Shown: positions 8,668-16,049 of the stretch, piece after piece
Numbering within the stretch: the stretch's first letter is position 1
Layout: each line of letters opens with the position of its first letter
DNA from: a virus
DNA length: 64,000 nt
Direction: 5' to 3' (one strand)
Virus record (IMG/VR): IMGVR_UViG_3300030108_004965
Coordinates: 124,001 to 188,000 of that record
Notes under the pieces: generated by a model
Told to the model about the DNA's origin: nothing
What the model saw: only the letters and a program-made list of their open reading frames with translations
The model's database searches: none
Position numbers and translations under genes: made by a program

Positions 8668-9789
8668 TTATTTTTCTTTGTCGACATCAAAGTTCTTACC
8701 TTCGGTATCGAACTTCTTAATTATCTCTTCATCCATAATCTCAAAGACCAGAGATTTAAACTTTTGATCTTTTAGTTTATCTAACCAAGAGGATGATCGG
8801 AACTTATGTTCCTTACCTTTAGCGTCGGTAAGGTAGTACCAGCCGCCCCCTACCCGAAAACGGTCTGATTGAGATAAACGCAAGGCTTCGAGCCACGATT
8901 CTTCATCTTGAATTCGCGCCTCTCCACCCCACAGGATTTTGAACCCACAAGTTCTTCCTTCCGTTCCAAAGCGAGATTTTTCAACCTTAACCTTGACCTC
9001 AGACCCAATCCGGAGACCAGAGTCGTCAGTAACGTATCCTGCTTTAGCCTTTCGCTTTGTTAACCAAATACGTTGGGAGCAGAAATACTCAATCGCTTTA
9101 CCGCCCGGAGCAATAAACGGGGTTGTCATTGCTTCGGCCACATTGCTTGTGATGTTGGTCTTGAGTTGGTTGATCAAGATTAACGTGCACTGCTGATTAG
9201 CAAGTGGGATTGTTAGTTTCGGAAAAGCCTTAGCAAAAATGCGAGGCTTGACTGCCATGGTAGATTGAGGATTGAAGTCAGATTCAATCTCTTTTTCAGA
9301 AGAGGTAGCAGCAATGCTATCCCAAATGAATAGAAACTGAGTCTCGGGATATTCTCCCATCAAATCCTCAATTGTCTCGAGAACCTTTTCCACAGAAAGA
9401 GCCTGAATGTAGAGTAGCGAGTCTACATCGACTCCCGCAGTCGTAAGAAACTGTGGGTCGATAGCACTTTCAGCATCGAAGTAAACCACAGTGTGGCCCA
9501 TCTTCTGTGCATTGGCGGCTATCTGAACTGCCATAAACGATTTTCCGGCTGAGGACAGTCCAGCAATCTCGGTGATTTTCCCAACAGGGATACCACCATA
9601 CCTTCCTCTACACGTTATAGAGTCCAGCCATCTGGATCCTGTAGGGATCCAAGTCTTTACTTCCGTAGGATTATCCTGACGGAGATCGTGCGCAATATCA
9701 ATTCCAACTTGTTTATTAACAAATTTTTTCATTGCACTGATATCAATTTTTCCGGGTTTTGTTTTTTTCATTTTAATTACTTTTCCCAA
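8668..9789 (-). CDS. UvsX/RecA-like strand-exchange recombinase
   Basis: 373 residues from a TTG start at 9789, chosen because AGGAG stands 6 nt upstream; longer in-frame starts run into the upstream gene and lack a well-spaced ribosome site. RecA-fold ATPase: Walker A GLSSAGKS (residues 77-84), YFDAES with Glu107, Walker B FLFIWDS (Asp157), LILINQLKTN, and APGGKAIEYF near the L2 region. It pairs and exchanges DNA strands in recombination-dependent replication, together with the SSB and Mre11-Rad50 protein encoded here. The Lys/Glu-rich C-terminus may bind partners. Confidence 0.92.
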   Translation of the reverse strand: MGKVIKMKKTKPGKIDISAMKKFVNKQVGIDIAHDLRQDNPTEVKTWIPTGSRWLDSITCRGRYGGIPVGKITEIAGLSSAGKSFMAVQIAANAQKMGHTVVYFDAESAIDPQFLTTAGVDVDSLLYIQALSVEKVLETIEDLMGEYPETQFLFIWDSIAATSSEKEIESDFNPQSTMAVKPRIFAKAFPKLTIPLANQQCTLILINQLKTNITSNVAEAMTTPFIAPGGKAIEYFCSQRIWLTKRKAKAGYVTDDSGLRIGSEVKVKVEKSRFGTEGRTCGFKILWGGEARIQDEESWLEALRLSQSDRFRVGGGWYYLTDAKGKEHKFRSSSWLDKLKDQKFKSLVFEIMDEEIIKKFDTEGKNFDVDKEK

Positions 9790-9809
9790 TTTGTTCTCCT
9801 GTAAATAGT

Positions 9810-9833
9810 GAGGCATCTTTAAACCCATGCCTC
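9810..9833 (-). other. Hairpin between the DUF262-like gene and the recombinase
   Basis: GAGGCAT and ATGCCTC form a perfect 7-bp stem with a 10-nt loop, 14 nt after the upstream stop and before CACTATTTACAGGAG. There is no U tract, so it is more likely a processing or stability element than a terminator. Confidence 0.45.
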
Positions 9834-9847
9834 CCTGCGGTGTAAAT

Positions 9848-10996
9848 TTATTTTGCCGCGTTCTGTACGGGGAACTGGATTCCGTATACAGAAGGCTGTG
9901 TAACAATCTCATTCCAAATTGTCGACTGTCGTCTCTTTCTGTAGTCACCATTCCAGTTCAAACGCATTTGTTCAAAATAATAATTAGCCTTAACAGTGGG
10001 ACCAGATTTTTCATCTTGAACTTGTTTGTTGCGTGAGTCCTGTTCTAGTTTTGAGTCTAGTTTTGAAACTTCAGATACAAACTTAGATTCATCAGTGATG
10101 ATCATTTTGTTATTAACAATCGACTCGCAGACCAATGTAAAACACAAGTGTTTTTTACTTGGAACGTTATGGACACTGTTAATTGATGTCATCAAATCTA
10201 AAATTTTTGAAGTTTTTAGACTAGAGAAACCACAATATGCTTCAGACCAGCTTAAATTAACTCCATCTTTATAGAGACGATTAAGGGCACCATCACCAAC
10301 ATCAGCTTTTGGGTCAGTACAGTGTACATAAAGCTTAGAAATGAACTGCTCTGGTTTCATTAAAGATAGAGATCTCTTTCCAAATAGAGACTCAAACAGA
10401 GGCACATGTTTTTTGGCCTCACTCCTAGTCCATTCAGACATCTCAGTTTGTAGAGCATTTCTTTTATGCTGGGCTGTTAAGGATTCGCCCTCATTAAGAC
10501 CCAAGAAGATTCGAGACAAATCTTGCTTCTTAACATCTTCAAACACAGTCATACAGATTTGACTATTAAGAAATTTAGTTTGCACAGATTCGGGCAAATC
10601 TTTAAAAAGTTTGTTTCTTACAGAAACTTGATTGCCATCCAAGTCTATAGTAACACCGGTAAATGCAGAGCCCTCTTCATTATTTAGAAAATCACTAATG
10701 CATTTTGTTCTGTGCTTTCCATCTAGACTTATGTACCTAAATTTTCTACCAATCATTTTGGCAAAGTATTCTTCACTAACTACATCGCCTTCGTTTTCTG
10801 CATAAGTACGGCAACTGTTAACGTCTGCTAAGACAATAGGGGTTGCTGCGAATTCAAAGAAAATATCTTGAATAAAACCATTCTTGTTGTTTTTATTCCA
10901 ACAACCGTGAGGTCTCTCGAACGACTCTTCTGTTGTGATAGTTTTGATTATAGACCGGTTATAATCACGAACGGTCTTCGTTTTTTGATCAAACAT
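9848..10996 (-). CDS. DUF262/ParB-superfamily-like protein
   Basis: 382 residues from ATG 10996, which has AAGGAG 7 nt upstream; longer in-frame starts have none. The core resembles the DUF262 (GmrSD N-terminal/ParB-like) pattern: FIQDIFFEFAATPIVLAD, YISLDGKHRTKCISDFL (the DGxxR motif), LPESVQTKFLNSQICMTVFE, and IFLGLNEGESLTAQHKRNAL. Such domains bind or hydrolyse nucleotides. Placement between the SSB and recombinase suggests a link to DNA processing, but the role is unknown. The C-terminal half has no recognisable HNH nuclease motif. Confidence 0.6.
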   Translation of the reverse strand: MFDQKTKTVRDYNRSIIKTITTEESFERPHGCWNKNNKNGFIQDIFFEFAATPIVLADVNSCRTYAENEGDVVSEEYFAKMIGRKFRYISLDGKHRTKCISDFLNNEEGSAFTGVTIDLDGNQVSVRNKLFKDLPESVQTKFLNSQICMTVFEDVKKQDLSRIFLGLNEGESLTAQHKRNALQTEMSEWTRSEAKKHVPLFESLFGKRSLSLMKPEQFISKLYVHCTDPKADVGDGALNRLYKDGVNLSWSEAYCGFSSLKTSKILDLMTSINSVHNVPSKKHLCFTLVCESIVNNKMIITDESKFVSEVSKLDSKLEQDSRNKQVQDEKSGPTVKANYYFEQMRLNWNGDYRKRRQSTIWNEIVTQPSVYGIQFPVQNAAK

Positions 10997-11067
10997 TGTT
11001 GATCTCCTTGTTAAGTTGTGGATTCGGCCCACATTCCGTTGATGGGTACTTGCGATAAGCACCGATC

Positions 11068-11116
11068 AAAAAAATTTAAAAAATGCCGTCACTTTTTTCA
11101 CTAGGGTGGACGGCAT
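11068..11116 (-). terminator. Rho-independent terminator after the SSB gene
   Basis: Minus strand ATGCCGTC pairs with GACGGCAT, with an inner CAC/GTG-type pairing around an A-rich loop, then TTTTTTAAATTTTTTT. It starts 20 nt beyond the SSB stop, so SSB has its own promoter and terminator. Confidence 0.85.
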
Positions 11117-11135
11117 ACCCTTTCAACTTGGAGGA

Positions 11136-11903
11136 CTAATCGTTGTTCATGAATTTATCAAAGGCCTCGTCGATTCCCGATGACTTCTTAGAGTATTTTG
11201 TAGTTTCACTCGAATGGTTTTCGGAAGATGATTCGGAGGACAAGAAATCATCCAAAAGTGCCTGTACTTCTTCAGTAGATTTGCGATCAAATAGACCGCC
11301 AATGTCAGGGATAGAATCTAACAATTCTCCGCAATCAGCAATTGCTTCATCGCAAAGCACACTCGGTCGTCGACGAGGTTTTAGGGTAGTCTTAGGGAAA
11401 GACCCCGGAGTTCCGGGTACATCATAGTTCAGAACAATATCTGTTCCAGTTTCAGGATCCGTCACGTCACCATAGTCAGGGTCGAGGACATAACCCAGCA
11501 AGGTTTCATACGCGGTCTTTCCATAAGACCAAACTTTTACTCCCTCGGTTTCCTTGCCTCGAACGATGATTGGTGAATAGTAACGCTTACGAACAAATAG
11601 TTTCTTTGCTTCACTCTTAAGAGTTGCGTCATCGTTTTCTATACCTTGTTTCCATAGTTTGGATGCAAAATTACAAATCGGGCAATCCTCTCCATGGTTT
11701 CGTTTAGGGCACATAATCCCGGGATTTTTTCCTACATTATAATGGAAGTGAAACTCCTTGAACGGATCTCCATCTTCTGTAGGTAGAATACGAATGGTTT
11801 GGTCTCCTTGTGTTGGTCTCCACTTCGTATTGTTTGTTTGTGGTTTGTTGCCATTTTTAGATGCGTTTAGTTTGGCGCGCATCGCTTCAATATCAATAGC
11901 CAT
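11136..11903 (-). CDS. gp32-like: Single-stranded DNA-binding protein (T4 gp32 type)
   Basis: 255 residues. Basic N-terminal segment (MRAKLNASKNGNKPQ), an OB-fold core with the gp32-type zinc site as C65-x4-H70-x3-C74-x2-C77, FVRKRYYSPIIVRGKE, and an acidic, Ser-rich C-terminal tail ending DEAFDKFMNND that would contact helicase, primase and polymerase partners. It coats single-stranded DNA during replication and recombination. GGAG lies upstream. The gene is a single-gene transcription unit between a strong promoter and a strong terminator, fitting the high copy number such proteins need. Confidence 0.9.
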   Translation of the reverse strand: MAIDIEAMRAKLNASKNGNKPQTNNTKWRPTQGDQTIRILPTEDGDPFKEFHFHYNVGKNPGIMCPKRNHGEDCPICNFASKLWKQGIENDDATLKSEAKKLFVRKRYYSPIIVRGKETEGVKVWSYGKTAYETLLGYVLDPDYGDVTDPETGTDIVLNYDVPGTPGSFPKTTLKPRRRPSVLCDEAIADCGELLDSIPDIGGLFDRKSTEEVQALLDDFLSSESSSENHSSETTKYSKKSSGIDEAFDKFMNND

Positions 11904-11997
11904 AATTAGTTCTCCTTACAGTTGCTATTTTAAGGTGAGCAGGGTTTCGACCTTACTCCCAGTTTGTTTTTTGTTGTGAAACTTAACTCACAGTATT

Positions 11998-12026
11998 AAT
12001 ATAACATGTTTATTAAACCTTGTCAA
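11998..12026 (-). promoter_or_regulatory. Sigma-70-type promoter for the SSB gene
   Basis: Minus strand TTGACA (12021-12026), 17-bp spacer ending CATGT, TATATT (11998-12003); the TGT directly before the -10 gives an extended -10. The leader to the ATG is about 90 nt. Confidence 0.85.
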
Positions 12027-12081
12027 GTATAAAAGTGAACATTTTTTTAAGGAAAATGAACAAAAACCTTCGTTACAAATC

Positions 12082-12336
12082 TTATACAGAGATTGTAACC
12101 ATACGGGTCACGGAAGATAACTTGCCGTTCGTAGTGTTGTAATTGAAGGTACGATACTGTTTGAGGTCTACATCATATACTGTTTCGTAGCCATCTTTAA
12201 GTTTTCGTGTCTTCTTGAAACGACTTGTGATTGAAGCCGGAAAATCAGAAAGTCTAATGAATTGCATTTGACGTTGAAATCCTGATTTGTTTCTAAAGGT
12301 ACCAGTGTATACTGGGAATTGTTGAGTGATGTTCAT
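12082..12336 (-). CDS. Small Sm/SH3-barrel-like protein (WYL_2/DUF2693-like)
   Basis: 84 residues; GGAGG upstream. The pattern is beta-rich: RQMQFIRLSDFP, then YETVYDVDLKQYRTFNYN, ending LSSVTRMVTISV. This is the arrangement of the short WYL_2/DUF2693 Sm-like barrel proteins common in phages (a conserved D-x-x-x-x-x-R-x-F near the end). It has its own promoter. Function unknown; nucleic-acid or ligand binding is possible. Family call made by eye. Confidence 0.6.
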   Translation of the reverse strand: MNITQQFPVYTGTFRNKSGFQRQMQFIRLSDFPASITSRFKKTRKLKDGYETVYDVDLKQYRTFNYNTTNGKLSSVTRMVTISV

Positions 12337-12369
12337 AATTCCTCCTATTTTGATTTATTGAACATTAAT

Positions 12370-12398
12370 AATGTAACACGTTTGAGACAGTGTGTCAA
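12370..12398 (-). promoter_or_regulatory. Sigma-70-type promoter for the 84-aa barrel protein
   Basis: Minus strand TTGACA (12393-12398), 17-bp spacer ending ACGTGT, TACATT (12370-12375), followed by ATTAAT. Confidence 0.8.
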
Positions 12399-12406
12399 AA
12401 ATTTTT

Positions 12407-12484
12407 TTAAAGTTTGTCATGTACATACATCCAAAGCCAAGTGAATGCAAATACAAAGACGATTGTTGCAAATATGAGTTCCAT
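12407..12484 (-). CDS. 25-residue single-span membrane peptide
   Basis: Frame from ATG 12484, with GGAG 8 nt upstream, overlapping the preceding stop as TAATG. After Met-Glu the peptide is almost all hydrophobic (LIFATIVFVFAFTWLWMYV) with a charged HDKL end, so it is one transmembrane helix. A longer in-frame extension up to 12664 lies inside the FtsZ-like gene and has no ribosome site. Function unknown. Confidence 0.5.
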   Translation of the reverse strand: MELIFATIVFVFAFTWLWMYVHDKL

Positions 12485-12570
12485 TACTCTGTCTCCGTAA
12501 TGGCTGTATCTGCTGAATCGGTTTCTTTTTCGCCACAACCGAATAAAAGTGTCGTAATAAACAAAATCAT
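12484..12570 (-). CDS. 28-residue predicted lipoprotein
   Basis: Frame from ATG 12570, AGGAG 5 nt upstream, overlapping the FtsZ-like stop as ATGA and the next peptide as TAATG. It starts MILFITTLLFGC, a short signal with a lipobox-like LFGC (Cys12), followed by a 16-residue acidic tail (GEKETDSADTAITETE). If processed it would leave a tiny acidic lipopeptide. Too short for a normal outer-membrane spanin. Function unknown. Confidence 0.5.
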   Translation of the reverse strand: MILFITTLLFGCGEKETDSADTAITETE

Positions 12571-13379
12571 TTAATCTCCTGAATAAAGTGTGTATAGTGT
12601 TTTGTGTAATAATAACTTTCTGATTCTTCTGTGGACCAGATAGCAAATGAAGTTTCTCTTCCAAGATCTTTGCTTTCTTTTGCCATTGCTCTTACATTAG
12701 GCAGAATAGAAATGTCGTTAGCAAGTTCTTCTTCATTTATGTTAATAATATAACTTGTTTCAGTAATGTTGTCAAGTGGAAAGAGTAACTTTTCTTCATT
12801 TTTTTCTAATAAACCATAGCCGAGTGTTGTTATCCTGCTGATTTCTTTAGGAATATGCATAGAGCCAAATTCTGACTTGACATTATTACAATAATTAAAG
12901 GTGTGAATTGCTGTGTAGATGTAGTGATTTACTTTTTTATAGTAATCATAAATTGTTCCGTGACCTACAAGGCTTACAAGCATTTTATTATCAACCAAGA
13001 TCATTTCTTTTATCTTACCAGACCTTGTATACTCCTGTAGGACGTTAAAGTGAACTTTGTGTCTCAATTGTTCCTTCTTGGATGAAAATTCCAAATCCGG
13101 ACACACATATAAAACAGTCATTTCAACGTGCAATAAACCCTCTAGAACGCGTAGCGTGGCACCAGAGATCTTACCACTACCACAAACAATTAAAATGCCT
13201 TCAGAGGCAGATTTGATGGCTTTCTTGCGTGGTCTATAATTGATTGCATCATACTCTTCAACTGACTGTTGTTTTTTTATACCCTTCCCTTCATCTAATA
13301 ACTCAACATGATATTGACTGTGTTGTTTGAAAAGAGTTGCGATGTTACACCCAGCCTCTCCAAGTCCTATGATTAGCAT
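12567..13379 (-). CDS. Divergent FtsZ/tubulin-like GTPase
   Basis: 270 residues; GGAGG 4-5 nt upstream. It opens with LIIGLGEAGCNIATLF, matching the FtsZ/tubulin T1 nucleotide loop (GxGxxGxN). It then has CGSGKISGATLRVLEGLL at the position of the tubulin signature GGGTG(S/T)G, VLYVCPDLEFSSKKEQLRH after it, and MILVDNKML, the counterpart of the FtsZ 'IPND' segment. The T4 loop is degenerate (only some glycines kept) and the protein is shorter than FtsZ, so GTP hydrolysis or polymerisation may be reduced. Phage tubulins position DNA in some giant phages; here the role is open. Forms a run with the small genes around it. Confidence 0.6.
   Translation of the reverse strand: MLIIGLGEAGCNIATLFKQHSQYHVELLDEGKGIKKQQSVEEYDAINYRPRKKAIKSASEGILIVCGSGKISGATLRVLEGLLHVEMTVLYVCPDLEFSSKKEQLRHKVHFNVLQEYTRSGKIKEMILVDNKMLVSLVGHGTIYDYYKKVNHYIYTAIHTFNYCNNVKSEFGSMHIPKEISRITTLGYGLLEKNEEKLLFPLDNITETSYIININEEELANDISILPNVRAMAKESKDLGRETSFAIWSTEESESYYYTKHYTHFIQEIK
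12747..12775 (-). promoter_or_regulatory. Internal promoter inside the FtsZ-like gene
   Basis: Minus strand TTGACA (12770-12775), 17-bp spacer ending CAAGT, TATATT (12747-12752), then ATTAACAT. It lies 180 nt before the stop of the FtsZ-like frame and would drive the lipoprotein/membrane-peptide pair independently. Confidence 0.65.
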
Positions 13380-13585
13380 TTTTCCTCCAATTTTTCTATT
13401 TCGTCCTCAAACAAATAGTATATTCTACCGTTGATGGCAACGCCGTAAACATTCATCCTATCAAAGTACGCATTAGTTTCTGAGACGACACCAATTTCGC
13501 CCTCTTTAAGTTGTCCCATGATAGCCCTGATGTTTTCTACTTTTTTTAAAGTAACAACCAAGTCACCGTTTTTCAAGGGTGCCAT
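13373..13585 (-). CDS. Small KOW/SH3-like hypothetical protein
   Basis: 70 residues between the polymerase and FtsZ-like genes, overlapping both ends by a few bases. The pattern LKNGDLVVTL, LKEGEIGVVSETNAYFD, VYGVAINGRIYYLFEDEIEKLE is a typical small SH3/KOW-like barrel with a C-terminal helix. No catalytic motif. No name can be given. Confidence 0.6.
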   Translation of the reverse strand: MAPLKNGDLVVTLKKVENIRAIMGQLKEGEIGVVSETNAYFDRMNVYGVAINGRIYYLFEDEIEKLEEKC

Positions 13586-14769
13586 GTGAATTCTCTCATG
13601 TCTCCAAGGTTATGTCCGATGTGACAAGAAGATGGGAACTTGCCCAACTTTGTATCCTCAAAGATCTCTTTCAATTGCGGAATAAGGCAACGATCATCCC
13701 GATGAAGGTCAATAATACAGCAATCGTGTATAGTAAAGGCGACATAACTTTTTCTATCCCTTAAGAATACATTGATCTTACTGACCCGTTCCAAACAATT
13801 ATCACTGGAATGAGACTGGAGAACATAATTGAGGGCGTGGAAGGGGCCGCAGGCGGCTTGTCGTCCGAATTTGGTGTGTATTTTTTCTTCTCGGTAGTAT
13901 TGTCCCAGAATGGCTTGTTTGTCATAGGGAGAGGATTCGAGTGCTTGGGAGTTGGGGTTGTAGAGCCATGCGAAGAATTTTTGCTTTGCTTCGTCACGAC
14001 TAATTTCTTGCTTAAATATTTTCTGTTGATGCCATTCATGTATATCTCCTTGTGGCTGGTTCTCTCCTGAGAGAGATAATAGTGTTCTGATTTCGGCTGC
14101 GTTGAAATCCAGTTCCAAAAAGCAGTCCCACTTTGGTTCTACTATAGGTTTCAATTCTTTTTTCAAGTTCATAATTGGAAAACTGCCCGTTCTAGTAGTG
14201 AGGCGACCGGTCTTGCTGCCGAATAAATTATAATTCACAGTTGGGTGTGGATTGTCTTGCATCCATTTCAAAAGATTTCTTGCCTTTATATCGGTTTTTG
14301 CTAAATTATATAGTTTGTGCATGTTAATATTCACTCGGTTTTTCGCTATGTCCTGTATGGTTAGGTAAGCCTCATGCATAAAAGAATAGTTTCTAGGTTC
14401 TTCAAAATTTTCAAAAACCCATTCGCAGATTTCGTTTTTGACCTGAAAATAATGTTGCAAGTGTTTCTGAGGTACAAGATCATAGAAACATACGTCTTCG
14501 AAATTTATTTTTGCTTTATTGAATGATTTAAAATGTGCTTTTATTTTGTTCTCATAACATAAGAATCTATTTTTCAAGTGCTCTGGGCAAACATCTCTAA
14601 TACTCTGACCACCAGACCAAATGTAACCGTAATGTATAAACTCGTCCCTAAGATGATCAGAATAATTCCAAGTGCTGTCGAGATTTTTAAAATTCTCTTC
14701 ATAAATAAATTCTCCATTTGCAAAAAAGCCAACACAATCTCTCTTGTCGTCTAGGATTTGAAATACCAT
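13573..14769 (-). CDS. Family A DNA polymerase, polymerase domain without 3'-5' exonuclease
   Basis: 398 residues; GGAGG 5 nt upstream. The C-terminal half shows the Pol I palm and fingers: SKTGRLTT (185-192), motif A LELDFNAAEIR with Asp221, motif B SRDEAKQKFFAWLYN (Arg258/Lys262), and motif C TIHDCC with catalytic Asp349 where Pol I has HDE. The N-terminal 170 residues are Lys/Phe-rich and do not show exonuclease motifs (no DxE/YxxxD set). The protein is much smaller than Pol I (about 930) or T7 polymerase (about 700). It could be the replicative enzyme or a repair enzyme; proofreading must come from elsewhere if it replicates. Confidence 0.88.
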   Translation of the reverse strand: MVFQILDDKRDCVGFFANGEFIYEENFKNLDSTWNYSDHLRDEFIHYGYIWSGGQSIRDVCPEHLKNRFLCYENKIKAHFKSFNKAKINFEDVCFYDLVPQKHLQHYFQVKNEICEWVFENFEEPRNYSFMHEAYLTIQDIAKNRVNINMHKLYNLAKTDIKARNLLKWMQDNPHPTVNYNLFGSKTGRLTTRTGSFPIMNLKKELKPIVEPKWDCFLELDFNAAEIRTLLSLSGENQPQGDIHEWHQQKIFKQEISRDEAKQKFFAWLYNPNSQALESSPYDKQAILGQYYREEKIHTKFGRQAACGPFHALNYVLQSHSSDNCLERVSKINVFLRDRKSYVAFTIHDCCIIDLHRDDRCLIPQLKEIFEDTKLGKFPSSCHIGHNLGDMREFTWHP

Positions 14770-14798
14770 TTGTCCTCCAGTGTTTCATAATCTTATAT

Positions 14799-14827
14799 AA
14801 GATAACATTAATAGGTTCTTTTGTCAA
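14799..14827 (-). promoter_or_regulatory. Sigma-70-type promoter for the DNA polymerase
   Basis: Minus strand TTGACA (14822-14827), 17-bp spacer ending AATGT, TATCTT (14799-14804), followed by ATATAAGATTATG. The -35 overlaps the 3' end of the structural gene 14808-16049. It marks the start of the replication arm. Confidence 0.75.
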
Positions 14828-16049
14828 GTTTTTTTCTTAACCTTTTTTTATGATGAGTTAGTGTTCCTTTTTTGCTCATGAACTTTTTACTAAATTGATT
14901 GTCAATTTGTTCAAGCATTCTATTTTCAGAAATTTTTCTTACAACTAAAGCGCTTTCACAAATTTTATTTAATTCATATTTTGTATAAGGATTTCTTTCT
15001 TCTATGTTTCTTATATAAATATATAATTTAATAATATCATTATTATATATATCTAAATTATTTACTGGTCTTCTGAATACAATATTGGATTGTGTTTTAT
15101 TATGTTTTCCACAAACATAAACTGTATTGTGAATCCTATTACTATTGACAAACGAATTATAATAAGATCTCAAATGTTTTCTCAACTCATCCAAGTCAAA
15201 AAACAAAGACTTTTCAAATTGTGTGCTGAAGACCAAATCTAAACTACCTAAGTCAGGGTACCTTTCTCTATATTTTCTAATAGGCATGCCTATTTCTGGG
15301 TCTTCAAAAAGAGCATAAAGATTAGAAACTAAAACACCCGGATTTCTTTTACTAACTGAGAATCCATACTGTCTTGCTAAATTTAGATAAAATTGAAAAG
15401 CCGGATTATCAAGCATGACATCCTGTGTTAACTCGTCATTATGGAACGGTAACCCTGCTATGTCTATAGTCAATCCTGTTGTAAATATGTTGCTTCTATT
15501 TGATCTTTGAAAACCAGAGAACGTAACTGGGGAGCTTGGTCCTTTGTGCTCTACAAAATCGATAAAATGTCTCATAAAATCTTCAAAATTTATAACATCT
15601 TGTGTCCTATCCTCTAAAAAAGTTTCATAATACTCTGTCATCAATCCGGAAATGTAGTCAGAATATTCACTGAAAGGGTCAGAGTATCCTTTGTTAATGA
15701 CAATTTCAGATAATACACTATCTCCGGAGGGTATAAGTTGCATCTGTGTTGCTCTAAAAAAATGCTGTTGAAAATCATTAAACTGATCTGCTACAAAATT
15801 CATAGCACTGACTGTGGAGTTCTTGTTGTTGGAGTCCCGAACAACAAAAATAAAATCAGTCCTTGGAATCACTGCATTATGTTGCCTATCTATTCTGCCA
15901 TAAAGAGTTCTTTCTGCAAAATTAAAATCCAGTACATTTTGGGGACCGAGTCCGTTGTTTTGGGGAAAAGCATATAGGCTGTATTGTGACCTTTCGTACA
16001 TCAAAGACCCTGCGGATTTTATTTCATTATTTCCTTTAAACTCAGCCAT
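14808..16049 (-). CDS. Virion structural protein, probable baseplate or tail component
   Basis: 413 residues, overlapping the stop of the 1540-residue baseplate protein by 1 nt (TAATG), with GAGG 7 nt upstream. It is Asn/Phe/Tyr-rich with no signal peptide or membrane segment and a very basic tail (KKGTLTHHKKRLRKKLDKRTY). I do not recognise a family. Its position at the end of a baseplate gene run (gp53-like, hub-like) supports a tail role. It is the last gene before the replication arm. Confidence 0.7.
   Translation of the reverse strand: MAEFKGNNEIKSAGSLMYERSQYSLYAFPQNNGLGPQNVLDFNFAERTLYGRIDRQHNAVIPRTDFIFVVRDSNNKNSTVSAMNFVADQFNDFQQHFFRATQMQLIPSGDSVLSEIVINKGYSDPFSEYSDYISGLMTEYYETFLEDRTQDVINFEDFMRHFIDFVEHKGPSSPVTFSGFQRSNRSNIFTTGLTIDIAGLPFHNDELTQDVMLDNPAFQFYLNLARQYGFSVSKRNPGVLVSNLYALFEDPEIGMPIRKYRERYPDLGSLDLVFSTQFEKSLFFDLDELRKHLRSYYNSFVNSNRIHNTVYVCGKHNKTQSNIVFRRPVNNLDIYNNDIIKLYIYIRNIEERNPYTKYELNKICESALVVRKISENRMLEQIDNQFSKKFMSKKGTLTHHKKRLRKKLDKRTY

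Noticed and set aside
12407-12664. 85-residue version of the membrane peptide
   Set aside because: The extra N-terminal part lies within the FtsZ-like gene in another frame and lacks a ribosome site; the 25-residue form has one.
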